64,000 bases of DNA from Tachypleus tridentatus (taxonomy: Eukaryota; Arthropoda; Merostomata; Xiphosura; Limulidae), in the NCBI RefSeq assembly GCF_004210375.1, contig NC_134835.1:73810447-73874446 (forward strand), read 5' to 3'. How positions within the stretch are numbered: the stretch's first letter is position 1; each line of letters begins with the position of its first letter. Below, piece by piece: positions 1-11,063 of the stretch. The notes under the pieces were generated by a model, which saw only the letters and a program-made list of their open reading frames with translations, was not told the origin of the DNA and did not search any database. The translations under genes and the position numbers were made by a program.

Positions 1-245
1 CATGCTTTATGGAATTGAGTAATCAACTTGGATGTCACAATTGTTGAATTTTGACTATGGGGCCAACTCAAGGTTTTGATTTACTATGAAGTCCCCACTA
101 TCTTGACTGAACTGAAAATACCACATCAAATAAATTGTTGTAACAATACTACTTTAATATTTTTTCTACTGCAATGCTTTTTAAAACTACCCACAGATAT
201 GAAATATATTTATATATTAAAGTTTAAAAACTTTGTTGTACCCAG

Positions 246-372
246 GAAGTATTCGTTGCTTATCATGGGATGCAGAGCGACAGATGTTATTCTCAGGAAG
301 TTTTGATCAGTCCATTGTAATTTGGGACATAGGTGGTAAACAGGGAACTGCTTATGATCTACAAGGACATCA
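246..372 (+). CDS. WDFY2: WDFY2-like exon (WD40 repeat)
   Basis: It follows a cccag acceptor and ends at a ca/gtaagt donor. It starts with the last two bases of a codon and reads [17 protein letters not shown], then [13 protein letters not shown] and LQGH, which is a WD40 blade. Confidence 0.92.
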
Positions 373-3300
373 GTAAGTATTGTAATTCTACTGTTTTTTC
401 CTATTAACTCTGAAAATTTGTATCAGTTGTTATTGTAAAGTTAAGCATAACTACATGTACTTATGGGCCCATTTTTCTATCTGGTAAACAAGTCATTAAA
501 ACCCTTACTGTCAGTTTTGTGGTTTACTCTGTAATTTGTTTAATTCAGTTAACACCCTTTTGGAATGGGTTTTTTATAATGTACACGAGTTTGTCTATAC
601 ATCTGAACACATTAATTATTTGCATTATAACTTTTGATACAGCGTGTGCATCTTCACAAACTTTGGTAGACTTTTAGTAAAGATTACAAGTTTTTTGGGT
701 TTTTTTTATAACAAAAAAAATATTTTTAATGAAATATATTTACTAAAGATTTGTTTAAAAGTATAGAGTCTGTTCTGTTACTAGTCTGACTGCAAAGTGA
801 TTTTATGTTATAATTAAAAAAAACTTAATCTCTGAAATCTAAAATACTATTTGTGTAATTTCTAAAACCTCTGGATAAAATTTCAAATGTTTCTTTTCAG
901 TATGACTGTATTTTATTATTTTCTGTATTTTAACTATATAGGGTCTGCCACTTGACCATCCTCGTAAAGTTCATATTAAAAAAGAAAAGGAAATAAATAT
1001 AAATTATCCTTTTTTCCTGCTACAATGACTACATATAACACAAAAATACAAATGTTAAGTGTAAGGAGCTTAAGTATTGTAACATATATTTTATCATGTT
1101 AATCTTCCAGTCATGCTAACGTTACATAACTTTCATTGATGCAGTGCATGTGCACTCATGTTGCATATCCAATAATACATAACTGACCATTAATCTTACC
1201 TGTCTTTGCTGGATGTTAGTGGACTAGTATTTTGTAATGTAGTCACTTTTTGGTTATATAAAATGTATATATATATTTATGTATATAGATTCTTACTATT
1301 TAGAAATAAATTTATTAAACTTATTTTACTTAAAAAAATATAGAACAATAAATAGAAGTAAAGCAAACAATTTTCTTCCAGCTATGACCTTTGGACATAG
1401 GTTGCTAAGTCTTTTAAAATTTCGTATGTAGAGGATATCAAACAACAAAAATTTTTTTTTTCAGGTTTTTGAATAAAAAATAAAAAATGTGATGACAAGG
1501 CCTTTGACCCATGATCTGTAGCAAAAGGGTTAAATAAATTTAGGAATTACTTTTCCATACAGAAAATTCATGTGTGTACTCTGAATGTATAAAATTGAAG
1601 GTAAAATTTAAAATTAATAGAAAGAGCACATGCCAAACCATTTAAATTTGATGGTCAATAATTCACTCAAGAGGGAAACTTGTAATTTGAGTGGAAATGT
1701 TGAAGTCTATTGAGTAAGTAATTGCTCTGAACACAACTCAGATTTTTTTAAACTCGTGTATATCTTAATTAGAAAGGCATTGGTTTTATGCATACCAGAA
1801 TAGTACCAAAATCTTAAAATTGCAGGAAAATACATAAACATGTTAAATGTTATAGTATGTATGAATACTCTGGTCACTGTGGTGTTGTATGGTTGGTATA
1901 ATTCACTGAGTCAGAAGCAAAAGTGTTTAAAAACTGATAGTTAAGGTGGTAATTTTTTTTAATGTTCAACAGTTTTGAATTTTGCAATTGTTAACTGAAT
2001 GGGTGGGGTCAAAGTGCATATGCAGTAACATTTTACAGAGTGACATTTGACATATGTATTTGTCAGAGTTATGAACTGTTCATTTTATTCTGCATTATTA
2101 ATTTACTAGTAGAAGAGAGCAAATACCAAATGCAATATACAGATACTGAAACAAATTAATATATATTATGAAGGTTTAGAGGTTATGCAAGCATAATGCA
2201 CAGACTGTATGATGGACATAAGTATTTTCATTCTTCTTATGGACGTCACCTTGCACTTCAACTTGACAGTGTTAGGGTCAGACTCTCGTCATCAATTCAC
2301 AGATGAGTCTTCAGTAAAAGTATGTTTGTTTGTTACACATCTAATTTCTTGCATACAACAGACTTTTACATTTTGTTAAAATCTCATTACCCTTTCTGTA
2401 GATACACACAATAAATTTAAAATCATAGGCAAAATTTCTTAAGTATGGGATTGATCCAGTGTATGAAGCCTTGTGCCCATTTGGTTAACATAGGGATAGT
2501 TAAGGTGGTAAAGTTCATTATGTTCAATAGAAATTTATCATTCCTTTGATTAACTGTTGAAGTGACCATTGATTAATGTATAATGTTCATAATGCCTAAT
2601 AGTCATAATTACTGCTCTGTTTAAATAGTTAAAAGTCTAATAATTAATGTGAAAAATATTCATAGCATCGAAGGTTTTTCAAGTATTTCAAGATTTTTCA
2701 TGGACTTCAATTTTAAAGCTTTTTTAGAAATGTCAGAATAGCAAGCAATTATGAAAATAGAAACTTAAAAATTGTTTATTTCATTGAATAATAATGATTT
2801 TAGAATCAGTAAACCAGTATAATAGGAATTGATTGTAAAACTTGAAGTGTTTTACGGTTTGAGTAATACAAATTCTATTTTATTTATTTAAGTTAACATT
2901 TAAAAGTAAATGGTTCTGAGGAATTTATTTTGCAAACTATGATGTTTTGATCTCTGTATTGAAGTATTATTATGCATTAAATATGCAAAACAATAAAAAC
3001 AATTCTTGCATTAGATTTAGTTCAAAACAATTGTTCAAGTGTTAATCTCAAACATGCGAATGTGTAAAAAAATTAACTGAATATTTGTCTGTTTTCAGCA
3101 ATAAAGTCACTGCTTTATGTTATGCTGGAGCTTCAAAGAAACTAATTTCTGGGAGTGAAGACTGTACTCTAGTCTTTTGGAACATGGAAGTTGTACGGCA
3201 AGAAGTAAAGTTGCTTTACTTAAACCTTTTAAATTGTATAGATAACATATTTCTTTGTTTATTTCATGAATTTTAAATAGTATTGTGATTGCCAATCTTG

Positions 3301-6300
3301 ATTTGTCTATTTCAAGTGTAAGGTACATGCCACCAAAATTTGTTGTTGTTATTATACCTTATGTTTAAAGTGAATTCTATGTATCAATAAATATGTTTAA
3401 AATATTTAAGTTTTAATGTAGAAGAACAGAGAAAAGTCAGAGCTTCCTTCACAACTCTGTATGAATAAGAATCCTATGTTAAAGGAAAAAAGCATAGATT
3501 CCTAAAGCATTATTCTATAAACGTTGGATTGAACAAATAATGTCTACTTTTAACATTAAGATTCTAGATTGACAATATGCAATTATTTTGATTGATTATC
3601 TCTGTTCCAGACTCCAGACTGGGCAGAAAGTGACTGCTGCCAGCGTTGTACTCGTCCTTTTTTCTGGAACGTTAAAGCAATGGTGGACCAAAAAACAATT
3701 GGTATTAGACAGGTGGTTATTCTTTGCTTCATTACATGAATCAGTGAATATTATTTTAATATGTATTATTTATTATTCACAACCTTAGATATATTTATCT
3801 TCATGTATTTTGGGTATTTAAGATAAGGATATTGTCTTCACTACTACATTATAAATATTTCATTAACAACTATGATGGCAGCAATGAGTAAACATCAGTG
3901 TTTAACTGTATGAAAAGTGTGTTTTGTAAATACAAACAATTATAATAACTGACATTTGGGTATTTGTGTAAATTAAGCCTCTTAGAAAGTTATTGTTTGT
4001 AGAAATCAATTCTCAGAAATGAATGTAATAAAAGTACATATAGAAACGTTTGTTGATTTTTTTTAATTTAGTTAAACTTTTGTCTATCCAAAAAACATAC
4101 ATATTTTCTGTGCTTTGAGTTATTTTATTTGCTTGATTTACATATATTTAGTCAACTTTCACAGCACCACTGTAGGAGATGTGGGAAAGCTGTGTGTGAT
4201 GCCTGCAGTACTAATCGAAGTGCTATTCCTATAATGGGTTTTGAATTTGATGTCAGAGTTTGTGATGAATGCCATAGTATGATTTCTGATGATGAGTAAG
4301 TTGATAATTCTTAAATGATTGTGAAATTGTTGATACAGGCTATACTCAATGGTTACTTTCCTTTAAGGGAAGTTTTTCTAGTTTTTTTATTTTCTAACAA
4401 AATACAAAGATATTAAGGGGATATTTGTGTAACCTATGACTATTTAATTTTGATCCAACTTGAATATAGCTTAAGTTATTAGCTAGGCAAACAAAAAATA
4501 TGTAAAGAATAAGGAGTTTTGTGGGTGGTGGAACGTGCATGTTTTGACAGAACATTGATCTGTCTTCTTCAGGTGTGATCAGTATTAAGCAATACAAGGT
4601 TTATATATCATTACAAAATCAAAAGACACCGGGATTAAATGTGGTGGAAGTGCCATCAGTAGGTGATAAGATAAAGGTCAAATATGAATACAGTGGAACC
4701 CCTCTAAAGCAGCCACCTTCTGGAATGAGACAAACTGGCCTGATTAGAGGGGTTCCACTGTACATAATTAGGGATTAGGTAAACAAAAAAAGGGACTGCG
4801 ATTGAATGACTGCTTTCAAGGGGTGGCTGCTTAGAAGGGTTCCACTGTAGACATATGTTGGTCAAATACAGCTACTGTTGGTAGGGTCATTATTACAGCT
4901 AGTGAAAGATCATTTACTTTGATTTCTGTAGTTTCTAAACAGTCCTTTCTTTTTCAGTTTAGGGTTTATGTATGAGTTTTCATTCCAAAGTATTTTGTAA
5001 CCTGTTTCATATTGATATGCTAAGGCAGAAATCATGAACTTGCTGTTTTTTTGCATTTTATTCCTAAGGAACATGACATTTTACTATGAATTTTTTCAGG
5101 TTAGGTGTTAGTGTCAATTTGACATAAAGGTTTCAATACAGTTTCTATATTAATGCTCAAATTATTAAAACATGTATTCATTTTATTAGCAAATTCGAGC
5201 ACAAAAAGGAATGAAACGGTTTTGCTATGTCTTGTGTTATTAATAAGTGAAGAAGGGAATGACGTGTTGGGTTAAGGGGTTTGTTTGTTTTTCTTTAGCA
5301 GTGAGGATGTGGCACTTTTAACTTGTCTTCTAATGAAGAAAAGAACTTTGTTGGCAGGGTTACCTTTTAGTGTGATATGAAGTTGTCATTTAATATGTTG
5401 TTAACATTACAGTACATCTACCATTGTCAGATCTATGTATGTTTTATTGTTAGATTTTGATTCTATTTGGGCATTGGCTTCTCTTCTGTTAAGGCTACTT
5501 TTTTTTAAATTTTTCGTCCTTGCATGCTATAAGTTTAGAGTGTATGTTAATTTTTTTTCAGCTTCATTTAGATTCAGGTTTAACCCTATTGAAACAATAT
5601 GCATATATTATTTAGGGTTATGTCAATCTCATCAAATTTATTTCCAAAACTAAAACTAGTGAATGAAATTGTTTTGAAGTTTGACAAGAACTTTCTTAAA
5701 AACGTTTAGTTCCAGTAAAATAAGATATATAAGTTTGGTTTTTATTTTACTGTTTCTAATGAAAATTCATTATTTCATGTAATTACCTGCACTCAAACTC
5801 TTCAAGGTGATTTTTCATGTTAAATATAAAAATAGTTTTTTTGTCTTGCATTTTTCACATTTCACTTGTATAATCTCTAGAACCTTCTAAATGAATATCA
5901 AAAAGTTCTTAAGGTAGATGTTGATATTTTCCATTTTTCTACCATACCACTAACTCCAACTATTCTTATCTATGTCTAGCAAAATACTTTAAATTAAGAA
6001 GTAGAAAATGTATATATCCCTTTTTAACTCTTCATTGAATGATCTGATAATATATTCTTTGGGTCACAAGCTTAAGTTCATATCTTTACCCATGCACTCA
6101 GGTTAATTTTAATGCTTTCTTTTCTTTTCTTATTATTTATGTCTATTCATATTAACATGTGCCAAGATATAATATTATCATCAGAGACAGTTTAGCCTCT
6201 GGCAAAAACTTTTTCTCACCTTAAGAAAAGTTTTCTTCAATGAGGCAAAGCTCATATTAATATTTTTAAAAAATCATTAAAACTTTCAGATGTGAATGTT

Positions 6301-9300
6301 AAAATATTTTTATATAATTAACTAAAATCTAGAAATAAGATCTAAATATAATTTAACACACTCTCTCTCTCTCTCTAACTAACAACAAGAAACAATTGTA
6401 AATGCTATTGTGGATCAAGCAGCTAGCAGTACCAAAGGTACATGTCACCAATTTCAAAATAACCATTGTTGGATTATAGGGTAAAATTAACTCTTTGTAA
6501 TCAATATACACACATGTATCAAGTAACTACATGTGACATGTAAAGTTCAAATAGTATAGAATAATATTAATAGTACAGAAGGTGAAAGTCGCACTCATTA
6601 GGGATTGATAAAATTTATTACTTATTCCCACTGCATGTAGCCAAAGAATTTTTGAAACATGCAGATTAGAGAAAGTAAACATGTACCAACAGGACTGGGA
6701 TTATCTGATTCAAGACTTAAAATTTGGATAATATAAAACTTTGACTTATAACATATAATGTTAATTTCATTCACTTGCATGGATAGTATAGTCGTTTAAT
6801 TAAATTTTTAATGTAACTCAGTAACATGTTCAGGAAGTTTAAAAATTTATTGTGCTAATAGGTTTAAACTGTACTTTTAAACCTATAAATATATATCAAA
6901 CAAATTGTTTCTACTATAGAATTCGTCATCTACTTTTAAACCGTAAGTTTAACATAGTAATCTGATTATCAAATAATGGTTCACATGAGACATTTAAAAC
7001 TTATATAAGAATATTTACAGGTTTGACATTTTTCATTGTTCTTTTAAGCAACATCACCCATATTTGTAGTCATCTATTCACTGTTCACATATTTCACCTG
7101 TTACATATCACCTACTGATGCTATTTCTATCATATTTAACCCGTGTATGTTTTTATCTTTGTAACAATGTATATAACCTTGTATTACTTTGTTCTGATCA
7201 TACGTGAAGAAGATGGACCAATGTTTTGTTGAACCATGGTAGGTTCTGCCATCAAAACCTTTTTCATTATCTTTATAAATTGTTGTTTGCATGCCTGTTA
7301 TTATAATAGCATGATGTTCTTTCTTACTTAAGCAAGTTGTTTTAACCAAGAAACTTGCTGTTTAATAGATTGGTTTTAGTTTTAAGATGTGAACTAACGA
7401 TTATCATCTTTCTTGTAAAAATAAATGATCTGTTGGGAAGGTAGGTTCATTATAAAAAGCAATCAATGGAAAATGTTCAAAATTTAAAGATTTTGTTATT
7501 TATTTGTAACTTCTAATAGTTCATAAATTGCTGTTTTATCTGTAAAAGTAAAATCGATTTCTTAATTTAAATGTTTTGTAGCCGAACACCATTGGCAACA
7601 TTTCATGATGCCCGTCACTGTATTATAGACATGGATTTGGATGAAACAAGATTTCATCTTTTAACAGTTGGCTCAGATCGTGTCATCAAGGTAAGACAAA
7701 GCTTCCTCTCTTAACCTTTTCACTACAGGCTCATTGTAATGTACATGAGTTTATCTACATATTTCCACTATAACTTTTAATATAGCATGTGTATCTTCAC
7801 AAAGTTTTGTAGATGTGTAGTAAAGATTACAAATATATTGTGTACAAAAAATTTTTTTTTGTTTTTTACTGAACATTTATTTGCAAAAATAGTCTGTTTC
7901 ATTTCTAGTCTGATTTGTAAAGTGGTTTCATATTATTATTATTATTATTATTATTAAAAAAAAAACAAAACTATTCTTTGTCCCAAAAATTCAAATTACT
8001 TGCATAATCTCTAAGACCTCCTAAATACATTTTACACCTTTTGTTTTCAGTAGGCTTTATATTTTGTTGGTTACTATACTCCAACTATATGAGGCCTGTC
8101 ACCATTATAACCATCTTGAAAATTAGGAAAATAAATATAAATTATGCTTTTTTTTGTGGTAGAATGACTGCATATGATAACACAAAAGTACAAATGTTTA
8201 ATCAAGTAGCTTAAGTCTGATAATGCTGTATATTCACATGTATATTTATTTTTAGACCTTCTAGTCATGTGTAGCTAACATTGCATAACTTGCATTGACA
8301 TTGTATATCCACCAATATAAAACTGACCTTTAAGTTGTTCCTGTCTTGAGTGTAAAATTTTGTATGTGGAGGATATCAAACAAAATTTAAGGTTTTATAT
8401 ATACATTTAAATAACTAAACATTCATAAATAAATATACTGATATGATACAATTCTACTCTAATTTATGAAGCCTAGTAACTAAGATTCATTTGGATTTAA
8501 AAAAATGTGAAGCTTCGAGCAGACTAAAGACAGCACTTACTTCATTGAAATCTTGGATCGAAAGAACATTGTAGTGTTTTCAAAGATTAAAATGGCAGTG
8601 AAAGCCACTCTGGGGACATTCTCAGCTGTTGGTTGATTAGTTGCATGTCCTATATTGCAGTAAGAGTATATGAGGGACCATTTCAAAAAATGGAAAGAGT
8701 TGACCAGAGCCATCATGTTTCATTTGGTATGCAAGCCATATCTCAGCAAAATAAAAAAGATATGAGGTTCTTATTATATATTCTAGTTTGTCACTATTAT
8801 TAATTTGAGTTGCTAATTATAGACGTAGATATTTGTGATGTCAAAATACTACCTGTAAACAGTGCTGTATTCAACATACTACACGATTCGTCAAAATCTA
8901 TATTTAGGTGTTTTTTTTAATATTTACTTTTAAATTAACTATTATATAATATTAAATTTTGAATTATAATTTACAATCTGATTTCAGACCTATTGACATA
9001 TTCATAAAATAGTAGTTCAATAAAATTTTGAATGAAAGTCAACAACTATGATGACATGGCCTTTGACCTGTTACCTGTTGTAAAATGGTTAACAGTTGGT
9101 TCAGATCATATTACTGTGATAGCATCTCTTGCCTCTTCTAATGATCAGTTCAGATTATTTTATCATGGTAAAATATATCTATACCATTTTCTACATTTCC
9201 AATCCAGTTTCTCTAAGGACATCAACAAAATACATACCAACATTTATTTTACAATTGAATACAAAGAAAATAATTTAGAAAATGAATTGCAAAAAATTTC

Positions 9301-11063
9301 AGAAATCATTTAAAAAAAATAATTATCCAGAAGAAGTTAAGAACAATCAACACTTTCAAAAACAAAAAAATACAGATGTTAAAAATGAAATTAACTTCAA
9401 TCTTATCACCACTACACCTTTTGTAGTGAACACATCAGTAAAATTCTAGTTAGAAGATGTAAATGATTCATTAAGAAACACAACATTGACATTAAATACC
9501 CTTATCATATAAAACCAATAATTAAAATTGATATTTTTTTTTATCAAAATCAGTGCTAAATAAATACCAGGGAACCCCCTCTGTCTAAATTAATATTTTA
9601 TCCATCTAATTTAAGAAAAATGCTAAAATTTAAATATGGTCAACAAACCTTTTCACCATCATGCAACAATATACGTTGCAGAAATGTGAAGAAAACTTGC
9701 AACAAGAATAAAAGAACATAAAGATAGTACAAGTCTCATGAAAACACTAAATTCAGCCATTAGAAAGCATGCCACGTCAACTGGACACAGAATAAACTGG
9801 AAGAAAACTAGATTCAGTGACACAGACAAATTCTGAAAGACAAGAAATATCAAAGAATCATTTTATATTAACTCTTATTACACCTTCACTTAACAGTTTC
9901 CAGTGTAGAGGTGAGTAACCTTTGGCTACCATTGGTTGAATCTACAGGAAATTTCTCCTCCAATCAGAAACAGTGATAATCCAGCCAATTGTAACACACT
10001 CTCCACAATCCACCAGGACACTATAAAGACTGACACCACACACACATGTGCGTGCCACCTTTGTCTTGCTCCCCAGTCAGTTGCCATTCATTCTGCAAAG
10101 TTTCATTGTACAACAGTTTAGCCACATTTAAAACAAATGTGAAAATGTACTCACAAGAGGCAGTGTTCATTCTGCAAAGTTTCATACATAGTGCATTTGA
10201 TTTTGACATGTAGCATCTGACATCATTTGTCTATTTATCAAATTTTTAATTTTAATTTCTCTGCACCATTATTTGCTTCAAATTCTCCAGTATAAATATA
10301 TTTTCTACCCCTATTAAGTATTCCCAGTTTAATATAAGTTAGATTTTGCTAAAACAAGCTTAATTTATATCCACTAATCTTTGTGTTTTTGAGATACAAA
10401 CCAAAAAGTAAAACCTATGTGCCACTTCCTGCTGTCATAGCCTTTCAAAAAAAAAAAAAAGTTAATTCTTTGATATTTGTTATTGAATTGTGTTCTAAAT
10501 GGAATCAAATACCAACAGCAAACCTAACAAAAACTAGGGTTAACTTTCATTAAGACTTCAAATGCAGGAAAGTCAGGACTTGCACATAATTACTGTTTTG
10601 TTTATGTATATTTATCTATTCTAATAAAAAATATTTTTATTTTTAGCATGAAAATCAACCAAAATAAATTCTGTTTTTGTACATCATACTTGTAATATTT
10701 ACTTAAAGCTTACCAAATTTCATGAGGATGCACTAATTAAATTAGAAAGCATGGTATTAATTAGTAATGTTGATTCACTAACATGAATGTAGTCTAGTGG
10801 ACCTACAGTGCATGAGTAAAATTAAGTATGATATATTTTAGAAGAAAATCCACAACTTTGTTCTTAATATCCTTTGGATTTATTGACTAGATAATTTTTT
10901 TCCATCTAAATATGATTTTCCCATCTGATCTACCTGAGAAAAATTGTTCTGTTTGTAAATTTGATGATAAATTTTACCTAAACTTCATATTAATGTTTTT
11001 TGAACAAACATTTCTTTTCTTTTGTAGCTGTGGGATGTAAGTAGCCTTCTAAACTTACATTGA
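246..11063 (+). CDS. WDFY2: WD repeat and FYVE domain-containing protein (WDFY2-like), C-terminal half, six exons
   Basis: Coding exons are 246-372, 3099-3204, 3611-3712, 4165-4295, 7582-7690 and 11028-11063 (stop TGA 11061-11063). All internal junctions are ag/gt and the frame is kept throughout, giving about 202 residues. The 5' half of the roughly 400-residue protein lies left of the window. Order seen: WD40 repeats ([31 protein letters not shown]), a FYVE zinc finger spread over exons 3 and 4 ([24 protein letters not shown]), then a final WD repeat ([14 protein letters not shown]). In the family, FYVE binds phosphatidylinositol 3-phosphate on early endosomes and WDFY2 scaffolds Akt/PKC-type signalling. 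The FYVE finger inserted between WD repeats is diagnostic of WDFY1/WDFY2. The very short C-terminus after the last LWD is closer to WDFY2 than to WDFY1. The paralogue choice is inferred; the family is secure. Confidence 0.93.
549..1533. mobile_element. piggyBac-like non-autonomous DNA transposon, copy 1
   Basis: It is bounded by TTAA (549-552 and 1530-1533), with inverted ends of the type TTAA-C(AC)CCTTTT at the left and the complement of AAAAGGGTTAA at the right. It shares several blocks with the element at 7711-9092, including gtgtgcatcttcacaaa, the ggatatcaaacaa block and the gatgaca-ggcctttgacc block near the right end. TTAA targets plus CCCTTT termini are typical of the piggyBac superfamily. 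No transposase frame is visible, so this is a diverged MITE-like copy in a WDFY2 intron. Confidence 0.62.
1534..3098 (+). other. WDFY2 intron, no recognised element
   Basis: This AT-rich intron sequence shows no coding frame with splice sites and no repeat I can name. Confidence 0.5.
3099..3204 (+). CDS. WDFY2: WDFY2-like exon (WD40 repeat)
   Basis: The acceptor is gttttcag and the donor gaa/gtaaag. It reads [30 protein letters not shown], a further WD blade joined in frame to the preceding QGH. Confidence 0.93.
3611..3712 (+). CDS. WDFY2: WDFY2-like exon (start of FYVE finger)
   Basis: The acceptor is ctgttccag and the donor cag/gtggtt. It reads [19 protein letters not shown] and ends IGIRQ. 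It supplies the first CxxC zinc ligands and the R of the R-x-HHCR motif. Confidence 0.93.
4165..4295 (+). CDS. WDFY2: WDFY2-like exon (FYVE core)
   Basis: The acceptor is tttcacag and the donor ga/gtaagt. It reads [35 protein letters not shown]. It holds the remaining zinc ligands and the basic PI3P-contact motif. Confidence 0.95.
4691..4847. mobile_element. TA-flanked composite MITE (Tc1/mariner or pogo-like ends)
   Basis: The left end CAGTGGAACCCCTCTAA (from 4691) is preceded by TA. The complement TTAGAGGGGTTCCACTG occurs internally at 4744-4760, followed by TA. A second, slightly diverged right end, TTAGAAGGGTTCCACTG, ends at 4847 and is also followed by TA. The element therefore has one left and two nested right termini. 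It has no coding capacity. Confidence 0.65.
4848..7581 (+). other. WDFY2 intron
   Basis: This is AT-rich intron with a short (CT)n run at about 6361-6376. No exon or identifiable transposon is seen. Confidence 0.5.
7582..7690 (+). CDS. WDFY2: WDFY2-like exon (last WD repeat)
   Basis: The acceptor is ttttgtag and the donor aag/gtaaga. It reads [18 protein letters not shown] and [16 protein letters not shown]-flanked transposon begins only 20 bases past the donor. Confidence 0.93.
7711..9092. mobile_element. piggyBac-like non-autonomous DNA transposon, copy 2 (interrupted)
   Basis: It is bounded by TTAA (7711-7714 and 9089-9092). The left end TTAACCTTTTCACTACAGG is the imperfect complement of the right end CCTGTTGTAAAATGGTTAA. 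Blocks shared with the 549-1533 copy run from the left end to the ggatatcaaaca block near 8372 and resume near 9020. The roughly 600 bases between have no counterpart and may be a nested insertion. A (TTA)n run lies at about 7936-7957. The element starts 20 bases past a WDFY2 splice donor. Confidence 0.65.
9180..10210 (+). pseudogene. Penelope-like element remnant (RT tail and GIY-YIG endonuclease)
   Basis: The left part reads [18 protein letters not shown], like the end of a Penelope-type reverse transcriptase. At about 9667-9850 the plus strand reads IYVAEM-stop, then [38 protein letters not shown] and [11 protein letters not shown]. This is the shape of the C-terminal GIY-YIG endonuclease of Penelope-like elements, with the second half of the signature decayed to YVA. 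Several stops and frameshifts make it inactive. Short direct repeats (cattctgcaaagtttcat at 10088 and 10168) lie in the trailing part. It sits in the last WDFY2 intron. Confidence 0.7.
10211..11027 (+). other. WDFY2 intron
   Basis: AT-rich intron up to the terminal exon; nothing recognised. Confidence 0.45.
11028..11063 (+). CDS. WDFY2: WDFY2-like terminal coding exon
   Basis: The acceptor is tcttttgtag. It reads [11 protein letters not shown] then TGA and completes the GSDRVIK-LWD blade. The bases gatgtaagt inside it also look like a donor, so a longer C-terminus spliced farther downstream cannot be excluded. Confidence 0.82.
   Translation: MWDVSSLLNLH

Noticed and set aside
76-306. 76-codon open frame at the left edge
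   Set aside because: It overlaps the first WDFY2 exon in the wrong frame; the WD40 frame is clearly the coding one.
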